DNA of 64,000 nucleotides. It comes from Flavobacterium soyangense (GTDB taxonomy: Bacteria > Bacteroidota > Bacteroidia > Flavobacteriales > Flavobacteriaceae). The stretch covers positions 116,925 through 180,924 of the forward strand of contig NZ_JADHEC010000002.1 in the NCBI RefSeq assembly GCF_015277675.1. Reading direction: 5' to 3'. Below the pieces are notes generated by a model. That model had not been told where the DNA came from. It saw only the letters and a program-made list of their open reading frames with translations, and did not search any database. The translations under genes and the position numbers were made by a program. Positions 25,816-33,769 of this stretch are shown piece after piece; positions within the stretch are counted from its first letter, which is position 1, and every line of letters starts with the position of its first letter.

Positions 25816-27293
25816 TTCTCTGCGAATTTTGTTATATCCATTTGTTTTAATAAAGCAATTAGTACATCAACAACAATACTATTTCCTGCTTGTCGATACA
25901 TTTGAGTGTCGCTCACAACCTGTTTGAAATCATCTCTAAAACCCATTAAACGCAGACATTCTTTAGGGGTTAATTTTCTTATTCTGCCAGTATGAGTCAC
26001 ATAATTATCTACCCCAGAACGATGCATTTTGTGCATACTTTGTAATAATGGTCTAGCTATTTCAAGGTCAGTTTTTACAGAAGTTTTAAATGTTTTGGTT
26101 CCTGAACTCAAAACATAGTCTTTTGTTTTTTCTGAAAGATAATATTTTTCCTCCACTTCATTAACATCAAATATAAATTCATTGAAAGCACTTTCATTTT
26201 GCTCCTCAAAAACAAAATCACCATGCCAATTAAACTGTTGGTTTGCTTTTTGACAAAGAGCGATATTTCCATTTATTTGAGTGTAACGTTTACTTCTGTT
26301 TTTTGAACTTGTAACAAATTTTACCCCTTTTTCCTTTAAATAATACTTGCTCTCGGAATAATCTTCTAAAAAATCTTGCATTTTATGTTCCAAAGGGATG
26401 GTTTCAGGAAATTTAAACTGAACGGAATTCCCTTTAAATCCAATAATAAATACTCTTTCACGATGTTGAGGGATTCCATAATTTTTAGCATTTAATATTT
26501 GGACATAATACTTATATCCTAATTCCTCGAAGGTTGCCTTGATTGTTTCAAAAGTATTTCCTTTGTCGTGGTTGAGTAAACCTTTTACGTTTTCAAAAAT
26601 AAAAACTTTAGGTTGACTTTCTTTTACAACTCTTGCAAATTCGTAAAAAAGTGTTCCTCTCGTGTCTTCAAACCCTTTCCTTTTTCCGACCATTGAAAAG
26701 GATTGGCATGGGCTTCCGCCTACCAATAAATCTATTTTGTTTCTATATTTTGTTCCGTCTATATCTTTGACATCATTATACCATTTGTCTTCAGTAATAT
26801 TATAATTGGCAAAATAACTTTGCTTAGCAAAATTATCAATATCGCTTGCAAATAAAATATCCGTTTTTAAATTTAATCTTTTAAATGCATATTCGATTCC
26901 TCCAATTCCTGAAAACATTGTTCCAATTTTAACTACCGCATTCGGATTTGAAAATTGTTTCTGTCTCCAATCTTTTTCTTCTTGGTCTGAGAATTGATGT
27001 GAAAGATAAGATTTGATTTGAGTTTTAACAATTTTTAAAACTTCTTCGTAATTTGCATATCCTTTTAAATCATCAACAATTTTGTTAGAATAGTGATAAT
27101 TTAGAAGAGTTGTTTTGTCAGTTTGTAAGATTGAAGATAAATTATCTATTTGATCTATATTAAAGGGTCTTTCGTCTTTTTCAATTTTACTAAGAACGGA
27201 TTGATCAATATCAATATGAGAAGCGACTTTTCTTAAAGGATATCCTAACTCACTTCTTCTTTGTCTAATGTATTCACCAAAAGTAAATTCCAT
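25812..27293 (-). CDS. Xre-HTH fused to DNA (cytosine-5-)-methyltransferase
   Basis: 493 residues, first gene of the operon. Residues 1-62 form an Xre-type HTH (GEYIRQRRSE, DIDQSVLSKIE), a helical linker runs to about 118, and a complete C5 methyltransferase follows: FSGIGG 127-132, catalytic GSPCQS with C196, ENV 234-236, QHRER 276-280, a target-recognition region of about 155 residues, RKLTPKE near 439-445 and QAGNSIVV near 468-475. The same HTH plus tail occurs as a separate 108-residue protein at 986-1312. Fused N-terminal HTH domains that repress their own operon are known from M.SsoII and M.EcoRII. The region is visibly more AT-rich than the flanking hem genes. Confidence 0.92.
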   Translation of the reverse strand: MEFTFGEYIRQRRSELGYPLRKVASHIDIDQSVLSKIEKDERPFNIDQIDNLSSILQTDKTTLLNYHYSNKIVDDLKGYANYEEVLKIVKTQIKSYLSHQFSDQEEKDWRQKQFSNPNAVVKIGTMFSGIGGIEYAFKRLNLKTDILFASDIDNFAKQSYFANYNITEDKWYNDVKDIDGTKYRNKIDLLVGGSPCQSFSMVGKRKGFEDTRGTLFYEFARVVKESQPKVFIFENVKGLLNHDKGNTFETIKATFEELGYKYYVQILNAKNYGIPQHRERVFIIGFKGNSVQFKFPETIPLEHKMQDFLEDYSESKYYLKEKGVKFVTSSKNRSKRYTQINGNIALCQKANQQFNWHGDFVFEEQNESAFNEFIFDVNEVEEKYYLSEKTKDYVLSSGTKTFKTSVKTDLEIARPLLQSMHKMHRSGVDNYVTHTGRIRKLTPKECLRLMGFRDDFKQVVSDTQMYRQAGNSIVVDVLIALLKQMDITKFAEK

Positions 27294-27311
27294 ATATTTA
27301 ACTTTTATATT

Positions 27312-27335
27312 TTGGACTATTTTTGCCCAAAAATA
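27312..27335 (-). promoter_or_regulatory. Promoter and operator candidate of the accessory operon
   Basis: The minus strand carries TATTTTTG (27335-27328) as the -7 box, 34 bases before the ATG at 27293. An inverted repeat TTGG-N11-CCAA (27312-27330) overlaps it. The methyltransferase locus at 1317-1351 has the same arrangement and the same -7 sequence. No clear -33 TTTG was found. Confidence 0.5.
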
Positions 27336-27377
27336 CGGAATTATTTAATAAAGTTGAATTTTAAAAAGTGTTATTTT

Positions 27378-28250
27378 TTACGTATTCGGATTAATGGCCA
27401 TCAAGTATTTTTTCGGTGTGGTTCCAAATTTCTTCTTGAAAGCAGCAATAAAGTGACTTCCGGTGCTGTAGCCAATTTTTAAACCTACTTCGTTTACATT
27501 ATAAGATCCACTGTTCAATAATTTTCGGGCAGAATCCATTTTGTAATCAAATAGGAATCCATAAACGGTATCACCGTAAATTTGTTTAAAGCCCATTTTT
27601 AGTTTTTTCAAAGTCAGACCTATTTCATCTGCTAACTCTTGTAATCCTGGAGGTTCAGCCATATTGGCAAGAATAATTTCCTTGGCTTTTTTAATTTTCA
27701 ATACATTTTCTTCATCAATCAAAAACGGACATTGTTCCGCATTTGAATCTTCGGTTCGATTGAAATAAAGACTCAATAATTCATAACCTTTTCCTTTGTA
27801 ATACAGGTTTTTTATTGATGGGTGCAAATTATAATTAAACAATTGACTTAAAACAATTGCCATTGAAGGACTGATATCCCCTTCTTTATAATATTTTTTG
27901 TCTTTGTTGTCCTCGCTCAAAAAAGTAATGTAATTGGCTTCGGTAGAAAATAAATTATGAAATTTTTGGATGGAAATAATAACGGAAATCACCCAAGAAT
28001 TTGGCTCTATTTCCAAGTTTAACGGTAGTTCTTTTTGCGGATTGTATAATAACAAAGATTTCTCTTCTCTTAAGTCCAATGCATAATTTCCCTGGTTGAA
28101 AATAAATTTGGCTTTTCCCTTCAACCCAAAATGAAATTGGATTAATCCACTTTTAACTTCACGCTGGGTATAAAAAACTTCATCACTGTCGTTTTCGAAA
28201 CGAAGTAGGGTAAAGTCATCTTCAATTGTTATAATATCTCGAGAACTCAT
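27378..28250 (-). CDS. AraC family transcriptional regulator
   Basis: 290 residues. The N-terminal ligand or oligomerisation part (1-185) has no clear family match. The C-terminal AraC HTH pair is at about 190-288, with LQELADEIGLTLKKLKMGFKQIYG and a VGLKIGYSTGSHFIAAFKKKFG-like second helix pair ending TPKKY. It is transcribed divergently from hemA across a 227-base gap and so is a natural candidate to regulate the heme genes. The accessory operon begins 84 bases beyond its stop. Confidence 0.88.
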   Translation of the reverse strand: MSSRDIITIEDDFTLLRFENDSDEVFYTQREVKSGLIQFHFGLKGKAKFIFNQGNYALDLREEKSLLLYNPQKELPLNLEIEPNSWVISVIISIQKFHNLFSTEANYITFLSEDNKDKKYYKEGDISPSMAIVLSQLFNYNLHPSIKNLYYKGKGYELLSLYFNRTEDSNAEQCPFLIDEENVLKIKKAKEIILANMAEPPGLQELADEIGLTLKKLKMGFKQIYGDTVYGFLFDYKMDSARKLLNSGSYNVNEVGLKIGYSTGSHFIAAFKKKFGTTPKKYLMAINPNT

Positions 28251-28443
28251 TGCGACATTTTTTATTAGTAAATATGATAATTATCAGGTTTTTGTTTATA
28301 ATAAACTAGTACATTTGTTTTATAAAAGCCTAATTTCATTACAAAAATAGTGTTTTTTACGAGAGAAATTATATTTATCAACAAAAAATCATTCAGCGAT
28401 ACAAATAGTACTTTCAGCGTTACTTTAATAGAAACCTTAGTTC

Positions 28444-28451
28444 TAAATTTG
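28444..28451 (+). promoter_or_regulatory. -7 promoter box for hemA
   Basis: TAAATTTG matches TAnnTTTG and lies 26 bases before the hemA ATG, in the gap shared with the divergent AraC gene. Confidence 0.5.
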
Positions 28452-28477
28452 TCAAGCATATCAGAAAAAGATTATTT

Positions 28478-29782
28478 ATGGAAAATCTAAATTTATCAAA
28501 ACATAAAACTTTCTACTCCATTGGGTTGAGTTACAAGAAAGCTGATGCGGAAGTTAGAGGGAAATTCAGTTTGGATGCCAATGCAAAAACCAACGCATTA
28601 CTTCAAGCCAAAGCAAGTGGAATAGAGAGTTTAGTCATAATATCTACCTGCAACCGCACCGAAATATATGGATATGCAGAACATCCTTTCCAGTTAATAA
28701 AATTGATTTTAGAAAACAGCAACGGTACCGTTGAAGAATTTCAAAGAGTAGGATTTGTTTATAAAAACCAAGAAGCCATCAATCATTTGTTTCGTGTTGG
28801 AACAGGTTTAGACAGTCAGATTCTTGGAGATTTCGAAATTATTGGCCAAATAAAATCAAATTTTGAAGAGTCTAGATCTTTGGGTTTAGTCAATGCTTTT
28901 TTAGATAGATTAGTCAATACGGTTATTCAAACCAGCAAAAGAATCAAAAACGAAACTGAAATTAGCTCAGGAGCAACTTCAGTTTCTTTCGCAGCCGTTC
29001 AATATATAATGAAAAACGTTGAGGATATTGGAAATAAAAACATTCTGCTTTTTGGAACAGGAGAAATAGGCAGAAACACTTGCGAAAACTTGGTAAAACA
29101 CACCAAAAACGAAAAAATAACTTTAATAAACAGAACTAAAAGTACCGCCGAAATATTGGCTGGAAAACTTAATTTAGTTGTAAAAGATTATTCGGATTTA
29201 CATTTAGAATTACAAAAAGCTGACGTTTTAGTCGTGGCAACCGGAGCTCACAATCCAACGATTGACAAAGCTATTCTGAATCTAAAAAAACCAATGTTGA
29301 TTTTGGATTTGTCCATTCCAAAAAATGTTCACCTTAATGTCCAAGATTTAAAAGAGGTAACTTTAATTCATATGGATCATTTGTCTCAAATGACCGATGA
29401 AACTCTCGAAAGAAGAAAACAGCATATTCCTGCTGCCGAAGCCATTATCGAGGATATGAAATTAGAGCTTAATATTTGGATGAATGGCCGAAAATTTGCG
29501 CCAACAATTCAAGCATTGAAAGCAAAACTGAGTGATATTGTAGCCGGAGAATTGACTTTTCAACGTAAAAAATTATCTGATTTTGATGAAGAACAAGCCG
29601 AATTAATTGGTTCCAGAATCATTCAAAAAATCACCAATCATTTTGCCAGTCACTTAAAAGACGAAAATACTTCGGTTGATGAAAGCATAGAATTTATTGA
29701 AAAAGTATTTCAAATTGGCTTTTCAACTCCCAAAAAAGAAATCTCAATCGCCGAAGAAAAATACAAAATTACCTTATCATAG
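28478..29782 (+). CDS. hemA: Glutamyl-tRNA reductase
   Basis: 434 residues. It catalyses NADPH-dependent reduction of glutamyl-tRNA to glutamate-1-semialdehyde, the first committed heme step. Visible features are the catalytic Cys in STCNRTEIYG (C58), the NADPH-binding GTGEIGRNTCENL near residue 192 and a helical dimerisation domain over the last 110 residues. It heads the plus-strand heme genes; hemC follows after 55 bases. HemL, which acts next, is not in the window. Confidence 0.96.
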   Translation: MENLNLSKHKTFYSIGLSYKKADAEVRGKFSLDANAKTNALLQAKASGIESLVIISTCNRTEIYGYAEHPFQLIKLILENSNGTVEEFQRVGFVYKNQEAINHLFRVGTGLDSQILGDFEIIGQIKSNFEESRSLGLVNAFLDRLVNTVIQTSKRIKNETEISSGATSVSFAAVQYIMKNVEDIGNKNILLFGTGEIGRNTCENLVKHTKNEKITLINRTKSTAEILAGKLNLVVKDYSDLHLELQKADVLVVATGAHNPTIDKAILNLKKPMLILDLSIPKNVHLNVQDLKEVTLIHMDHLSQMTDETLERRKQHIPAAEAIIEDMKLELNIWMNGRKFAPTIQALKAKLSDIVAGELTFQRKKLSDFDEEQAELIGSRIIQKITNHFASHLKDENTSVDESIEFIEKVFQIGFSTPKKEISIAEEKYKITLS

Positions 29783-29837
29783 TAAAAATCTGAACGAACC
29801 TTAATATCTTTACGGTTTATAAAAAAGAAAAGGTTTA

Positions 29838-30761
29838 ATGGATTCAAACAAAACAATTCGAATTGGAACGCGCGATAGCGAATTAGCACTTTGGCAAGCG
29901 CATACAGTCCAAAAAAAATTAAACGATTTAGGCTATAAAACCGAAATTATTGCCGTAAAATCCCAAGGCGACATCATTCTCGACAAACCTCTTTACGAAC
30001 TCGGAATCACAGGAATTTTTACAAAAACGCTCGACATTGCTATGATAAATGGTCAAGTTGACATTGCTGTGCATTCGATGAAAGATGTGCCAACGGCTTT
30101 GCCAATTGGGATTATTCAAGCGGCGGTTCTCGAAAGAGCCAATACTTTGGACATTTTAGTTCACAAAGGGAACCTCGATTTTCTTGAAGGAAACGGAACA
30201 ATTGCCACCGGAAGTTTGCGTCGTCAAGCGCAATGGTTTCATAAATATCCCAATCATAAAGTGGTGGATTTACGCGGAAACGTGAATACTCGAATGCAAA
30301 AATTGAACGATAGCGATTGGAACGGAGCTGTTTTTGCCGCTGCCGGACTTGAACGCATCAACTTAAAACCAACTGATTTTATCGATTTAGATTGGATGAT
30401 TCCTGCTCCTGCTCAAGGCGCAATGGTAATTGTTGCGATGCAAAATGATGATTTTTGCAAAGAGGCTGTCGCCAAATTAAATCACAAGGAAACCGAAATT
30501 TGCACCCAAATCGAAAGACAATTTCTAAAAACCCTCGAAGGTGGTTGTACGGCTCCAATTGGAGCTTTGGCAAAAATAAACAACAACGAAATTCATTTTG
30601 TTGGGAATTTATTCTCCATCGACGGAAAAGAAAAACTGGAGATAGAGAGAACTGTTTCATTAGACAATTGGACAGATTTTGGAAAAAACTGTGCTGACGA
30701 AATTTTAAAAAAAGGCGGAGAAGAGTTGATGAAAAGTATTAAGGAAAGTTTGAAGAAGTAA
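29838..30761 (+). CDS. hemC: Hydroxymethylbilane synthase (porphobilinogen deaminase)
   Basis: 307 residues. It polymerises four porphobilinogen units. Visible are the dipyrromethane-cofactor Cys in EGGCTAPIG (C237), HSMKDVPT with catalytic Asp83, GTRDSELALWQA at the N-terminus and the GSLRRQAQ and LRGNVNTR substrate-binding arginines. Its stop overlaps the hemD start by one base (TAATG), so the two are translationally coupled. Confidence 0.97.
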   Translation: MDSNKTIRIGTRDSELALWQAHTVQKKLNDLGYKTEIIAVKSQGDIILDKPLYELGITGIFTKTLDIAMINGQVDIAVHSMKDVPTALPIGIIQAAVLERANTLDILVHKGNLDFLEGNGTIATGSLRRQAQWFHKYPNHKVVDLRGNVNTRMQKLNDSDWNGAVFAAAGLERINLKPTDFIDLDWMIPAPAQGAMVIVAMQNDDFCKEAVAKLNHKETEICTQIERQFLKTLEGGCTAPIGALAKINNNEIHFVGNLFSIDGKEKLEIERTVSLDNWTDFGKNCADEILKKGGEELMKSIKESLKK

Positions 30762-31426
30762 TGCAAAATTCCATCACCATTCTATCCACAAAAATACTTT
30801 TGAATTCTCAAAAGCAAGCTTTATTGGATGCAGGTTTTTCAGTAACTGAAGCCAATTTTATCAAAACCGAAAACTCGGATTTTGATTTAAAAGGAATTAA
30901 TGACAATTTGATTTTTACCAGTCTAAATGCAGCTCAAAGTATATTGCTTCATCCAAAATGCTCAGCATTAAAAACTGCAACTGTGTTTTGTGTTGGTATA
31001 AAAACCAAAGCATTGTTGGAAGAAAATGGTTTTAATGTTGATGTTTACGTTGATTATGCTTCTGATTTGGCAGAAATCATCACTTTGATTTATTCCAATG
31101 AAAGTTTTACTTTTTTCAGTGGAAATTTGCGAAAGGAAACTTTGCCAAAAGCATTGAAAGCTGCAAAAGTCAATTTCAATGAAATTCAAGTATATGAAAC
31201 GACTTTAACACCACAAAAAATAAAAACTCCAGTCGATGGAATTCTGTTTTTTAGTCCATCGGGAGTGGAAAGTTATTTGAAGGATAACAAAATAAAAAAC
31301 GAAATTTGCTTTTGCATTGGCGAAACCACGGCAAGCTCATTAGAAACAATAACAAGAAATATAATAGTCGCAGATCAGCCTTCGGTTGAAAATGTGATTG
31401 AGGATGTAATCGAAGAATTTAAATAA
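30761..31426 (+). CDS. hemD: Uroporphyrinogen-III synthase
   Basis: 221 residues. It cyclises hydroxymethylbilane with inversion of ring D. The family is poorly conserved, but the two-domain pattern and landmarks are present: ILSTKILLNSQ at the start, FTSLNAAQSIL near 50, GIKTKALLEENG near 76 and FFSPSGVESYL near 164. The assignment rests strongly on the one-base overlap with hemC and on hemE being next. Confidence 0.9.
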   Translation: MQNSITILSTKILLNSQKQALLDAGFSVTEANFIKTENSDFDLKGINDNLIFTSLNAAQSILLHPKCSALKTATVFCVGIKTKALLEENGFNVDVYVDYASDLAEIITLIYSNESFTFFSGNLRKETLPKALKAAKVNFNEIQVYETTLTPQKIKTPVDGILFFSPSGVESYLKDNKIKNEICFCIGETTASSLETITRNIIVADQPSVENVIEDVIEEFK

Positions 31427-31434
31427 TTGATTTT

Positions 31435-31465
31435 TACCTGACAGGTTTCAAAAACCTGTCAGGTA
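31435..31465. repeat. Perfect 14-bp palindrome between hemD and hemE (REP-like or terminator)
   Basis: TACCTGACAGGTTT (31435-31448) and AAACCTGTCAGGTA (31452-31465) are perfect complements around a 3-base loop. It starts 9 bases after the hemD stop. No T-run follows, so it may be an attenuating or stabilising hairpin or a REP unit. Its size and C/G arrangement resemble the CCTACAAGGTTT palindromes around the transposase at 32643. Confidence 0.75.
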
Positions 31466-31483
31466 TTTAAATAAAAAACTAAA

Positions 31484-32512
31484 ATGATAAAGAACGATTT
31501 ATTTTTAAAAGCATTACGAGGAGAAACAGTTGAGCGTCCACCCGTTTGGATGATGCGTCAAGCCGGAAGATATTTACCAGAATTCAGAGCACTGCGTGAT
31601 AAATATGATTTTTTCACCCGTTGTGAAACGCCAGAATTGGCTGCAGAAATCACGGTGCAACCCATTCGTAGAATTGGACCTGATGTGGCAATTTTATTCT
31701 CGGATATTTTAGTTGTGCCAAGAGCGATGGGAATTCACGTGGAATTGAAAGACAATTTGGGCCCAATTATCCCAAATCCAATTCGCACGATGGAACAAGT
31801 AAACCAGGTTTTTGTTCCAGATGTAAATGAAACTTTAGGCTATGTTTTTGAGGCTATAAAATTGACCAAGGAGATGCTGAATGATGAGGTGCCGTTGATC
31901 GGTTTTGCAGGTTCGCCTTGGACGATTTTCTGTTATGCAGTAGAAGGAAAAGGATCAAAAAGTTTTGACACAGCCAAAGGATTTTGTTTCTCAAACCCAG
32001 TTGCAGCACATACTTTATTGCAAAAAATTACCGACACAACCATTTTATATTTAAAGGAAAAAGTAAAATCAGGATGCGATGCCATTCAGATTTTTGATTC
32101 TTGGGGAGGAATGCTTTCACCAGTGGATTATCAGGAATTCTCTTGGAAATACATCAACCAAATCGTGGAAGCTTTGGCAGACGAAACGCAAGTTATTGTT
32201 TTCGGAAAAGGATGTTGGTTTGCGCTTGGCGAAATGGGAAAAAGTAGAGCTGCTGCACTTGGAGTAGATTGGACTTGTACGCCAAGAAATGCACGTTATT
32301 TGTCAGGTGGAAACATCACTTTGCAAGGAAATTTCGACCCATCAAGATTGCTTTCTCCAATTCCTGTCATCAAGAAAATGGTACACGAAATGATTGACGA
32401 ATTCGGAAAAGATAAATATATAGCCAATTTAGGCCACGGAATTTTACCAAATATTCCTGTAGATCACGCAAAAGCATTTATCGATGCGGTGAAGGAGTAT
32501 AGACAAAAGTAG
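31484..32512 (+). CDS. hemE: Uroporphyrinogen decarboxylase
   Basis: 342 residues. It decarboxylates the four acetate side chains of uroporphyrinogen III to give coproporphyrinogen III. The N-terminal signature [18 protein letters not shown], the [12 protein letters not shown]sp region, [10 protein letters not shown] and the C-terminal [10 protein letters not shown] are all present. It is the last gene of the uninterrupted hemACDE run; the next biosynthetic gene, hemF, comes about 3 kb later, after accessory genes. Confidence 0.97.
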   Translation: MIKNDLFLKALRGETVERPPVWMMRQAGRYLPEFRALRDKYDFFTRCETPELAAEITVQPIRRIGPDVAILFSDILVVPRAMGIHVELKDNLGPIIPNPIRTMEQVNQVFVPDVNETLGYVFEAIKLTKEMLNDEVPLIGFAGSPWTIFCYAVEGKGSKSFDTAKGFCFSNPVAAHTLLQKITDTTILYLKEKVKSGCDAIQIFDSWGGMLSPVDYQEFSWKYINQIVEALADETQVIVFGKGCWFALGEMGKSRAAALGVDWTCTPRNARYLSGGNITLQGNFDPSRLLSPIPVIKKMVHEMIDEFGKDKYIANLGHGILPNIPVDHAKAFIDAVKEYRQK

Positions 32513-32528
32513 GTAGTTTACTGAATGT

Positions 32529-32618
32529 CCTGCAAGTTTTTTTTGAAACCTTGTAGGTATGTTGGTGGAATATCATCTTAAAAGGAATACCTACAAGGTT
32601 TAAAAAAAACCTTGTAGG
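32529..32618. repeat. REP-like palindrome pair, upstream of the transposase
   Basis: Two hairpins face each other. One runs 32529-32557 (CCTGCAAG ... CTTGTAGG). The other runs 32590-32618 (CCTACAAGGTTT, five A, AAACCTTGTAGG; 12-bp stem). They are arranged head to head like a BIME and lie 11-120 bases before the transposase start. Confidence 0.8.
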
Positions 32619-32642
32619 AGAAAGTAGCTAATTGTTAGAACT

Positions 32643-33194
32643 ATGAAATTAGAAGTTTTAGAAAAAGACGGTTATTATCATATTTACAACAGAGGAATAA
32701 ATGGCTGTTTGATTTTTGAAAACGATGAAAACAAAAGTTTCTTTTTAAAACAATTTTCAAAATATCTATTAGGTAAAATTTCAATATTTGGGTATTGCTT
32801 GATGGGTAATCATTTTCATTTGGTTGTTAGATTAAATGAAGAAGAAAAAACAGTAACACAGGCATTTTCTAATTTTTTTAATTCCTATGTAAAAGCTTTT
32901 AATAAGGATATTGATAGGACAGGTAGTCTTTTTGAAAAACATTTCAAGAGAATAAAACTCAACGATGAAGAGTATTTAAAACAATTAATACTTTATGTTC
33001 ATTTGAATCCGAAGCATCATTTAGACTTAAAATTTGAGGATTATAAGTATTCATCTTATCAGGCTTTAATTTCAAATAAGGAAACAAAAATTGAAAGAGA
33101 AGAAGTTTTAAGATTGTTTGGAGGTTTAGAAAACTTCATATTTTGCCACAATCAGAAAAATGATGTTTTAACTGAAAAGTATACTTTTGAATAG
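32643..33194 (+). CDS. REP-associated tyrosine transposase (RAYT, IS200/IS605-like Y1)
   Basis: 183 residues. The Y1 transposase fold is recognisable: YHIYNRG near residue 12, the HUH metal site in GNHFHLVV (H57, H59) and the nucleophile tyrosine in YVHLNP (Y118), followed by the YKYSSYQAL tail seen in RAYTs. These single-copy domesticated enzymes act on REP palindromes rather than on transposon ends. Here palindrome pairs flank the gene on both sides (32529-32618 and 33207-33299), as expected. It interrupts the heme series between hemE and hemF. Confidence 0.9.
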   Translation: MKLEVLEKDGYYHIYNRGINGCLIFENDENKSFFLKQFSKYLLGKISIFGYCLMGNHFHLVVRLNEEEKTVTQAFSNFFNSYVKAFNKDIDRTGSLFEKHFKRIKLNDEEYLKQLILYVHLNPKHHLDLKFEDYKYSSYQALISNKETKIEREEVLRLFGGLENFIFCHNQKNDVLTEKYTFE

Positions 33195-33206
33195 GTTACT
33201 TTTCAT

Positions 33207-33299
33207 CCTGCAAGGTCTTTTTTTGACCTTGTAGGTATATTTGAAAATATCGACCTATAAGGAACACCTACAAGGTTTGGAAAAAAACCTTGCAGGATG
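33207..33299. repeat. REP-like palindrome pair, downstream of the transposase
   Basis: Hairpins at 33207-33235 (CCTGCAAGGTC, seven T, GACCTTGTAGG) and 33267-33296 (CCTACAAGGTTT ... AAACCTTGCAGG). The outer arms CATCCTGCAAGGT and ACCTTGCAGGATG are exact complements, so the whole block is one large palindrome. The sequence family is the same as at 32529-32618. Confidence 0.8.
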
Positions 33300-33316
33300 A
33301 TACACAAAATAATAAA

Positions 33317-33697
33317 ATGCTCAACAAAGGCTTACGAGATCAGGAAAGTATTCGAATTGACAACATTTTAAAAGTGTTGCATTCACTTACTTTTGTGCCT
33401 AAATTTTGGAATTTAGAAGATTTACTTTCTCTTGAAAATGAGTTAAAAGATTTGGGGATGAATATTGAAACGTTGAATGATTTTGATGAAAAGCAATTGA
33501 TTTCCCATTTGGATCGTCTTCATTTTGACTGGAATCATTTCGAAATATTTGCTGATTTTTTAATGGCACTTTCAAAAGAAAGTCAATACGATTTTTCAAA
33601 AAAAGCCATTGCAATTTATAATTATATTCAATTGGAAAGTAAGACTTTTTCGTTTGAAATATTTAATAAAATAGCTGCTGCAAAAGCAAATTTATAG
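33317..33697 (+). CDS. Hypothetical protein
   Basis: 126 residues from ATG 33317; an in-frame TTG at 33290 lies inside the REP palindrome and is rejected. Soluble and largely helical, with LNKGLRDQESIRIDNILKVL at the N-terminus and an FDWNHFEIFADFLMAL segment near residues 73-88. No family recognised. It lies between the REP block and the AlbA-type gene on the same strand. Confidence 0.65.
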   Translation: MLNKGLRDQESIRIDNILKVLHSLTFVPKFWNLEDLLSLENELKDLGMNIETLNDFDEKQLISHLDRLHFDWNHFEIFADFLMALSKESQYDFSKKAIAIYNYIQLESKTFSFEIFNKIAAAKANL

Positions 33698-33769
33698 GAT
33701 TTGAAAATTTGACTGAATTGAAAACTAAATTTGCTTTTCTATATTTGTAATTACAATTACACCAAAACA

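Noticed and set aside
32643..33194. Active IS200/IS605 insertion sequence
   Set aside because: No TnpB or ends typical of the IS; flanking BIME-like palindromes and a single-domain protein point to a RAYT.
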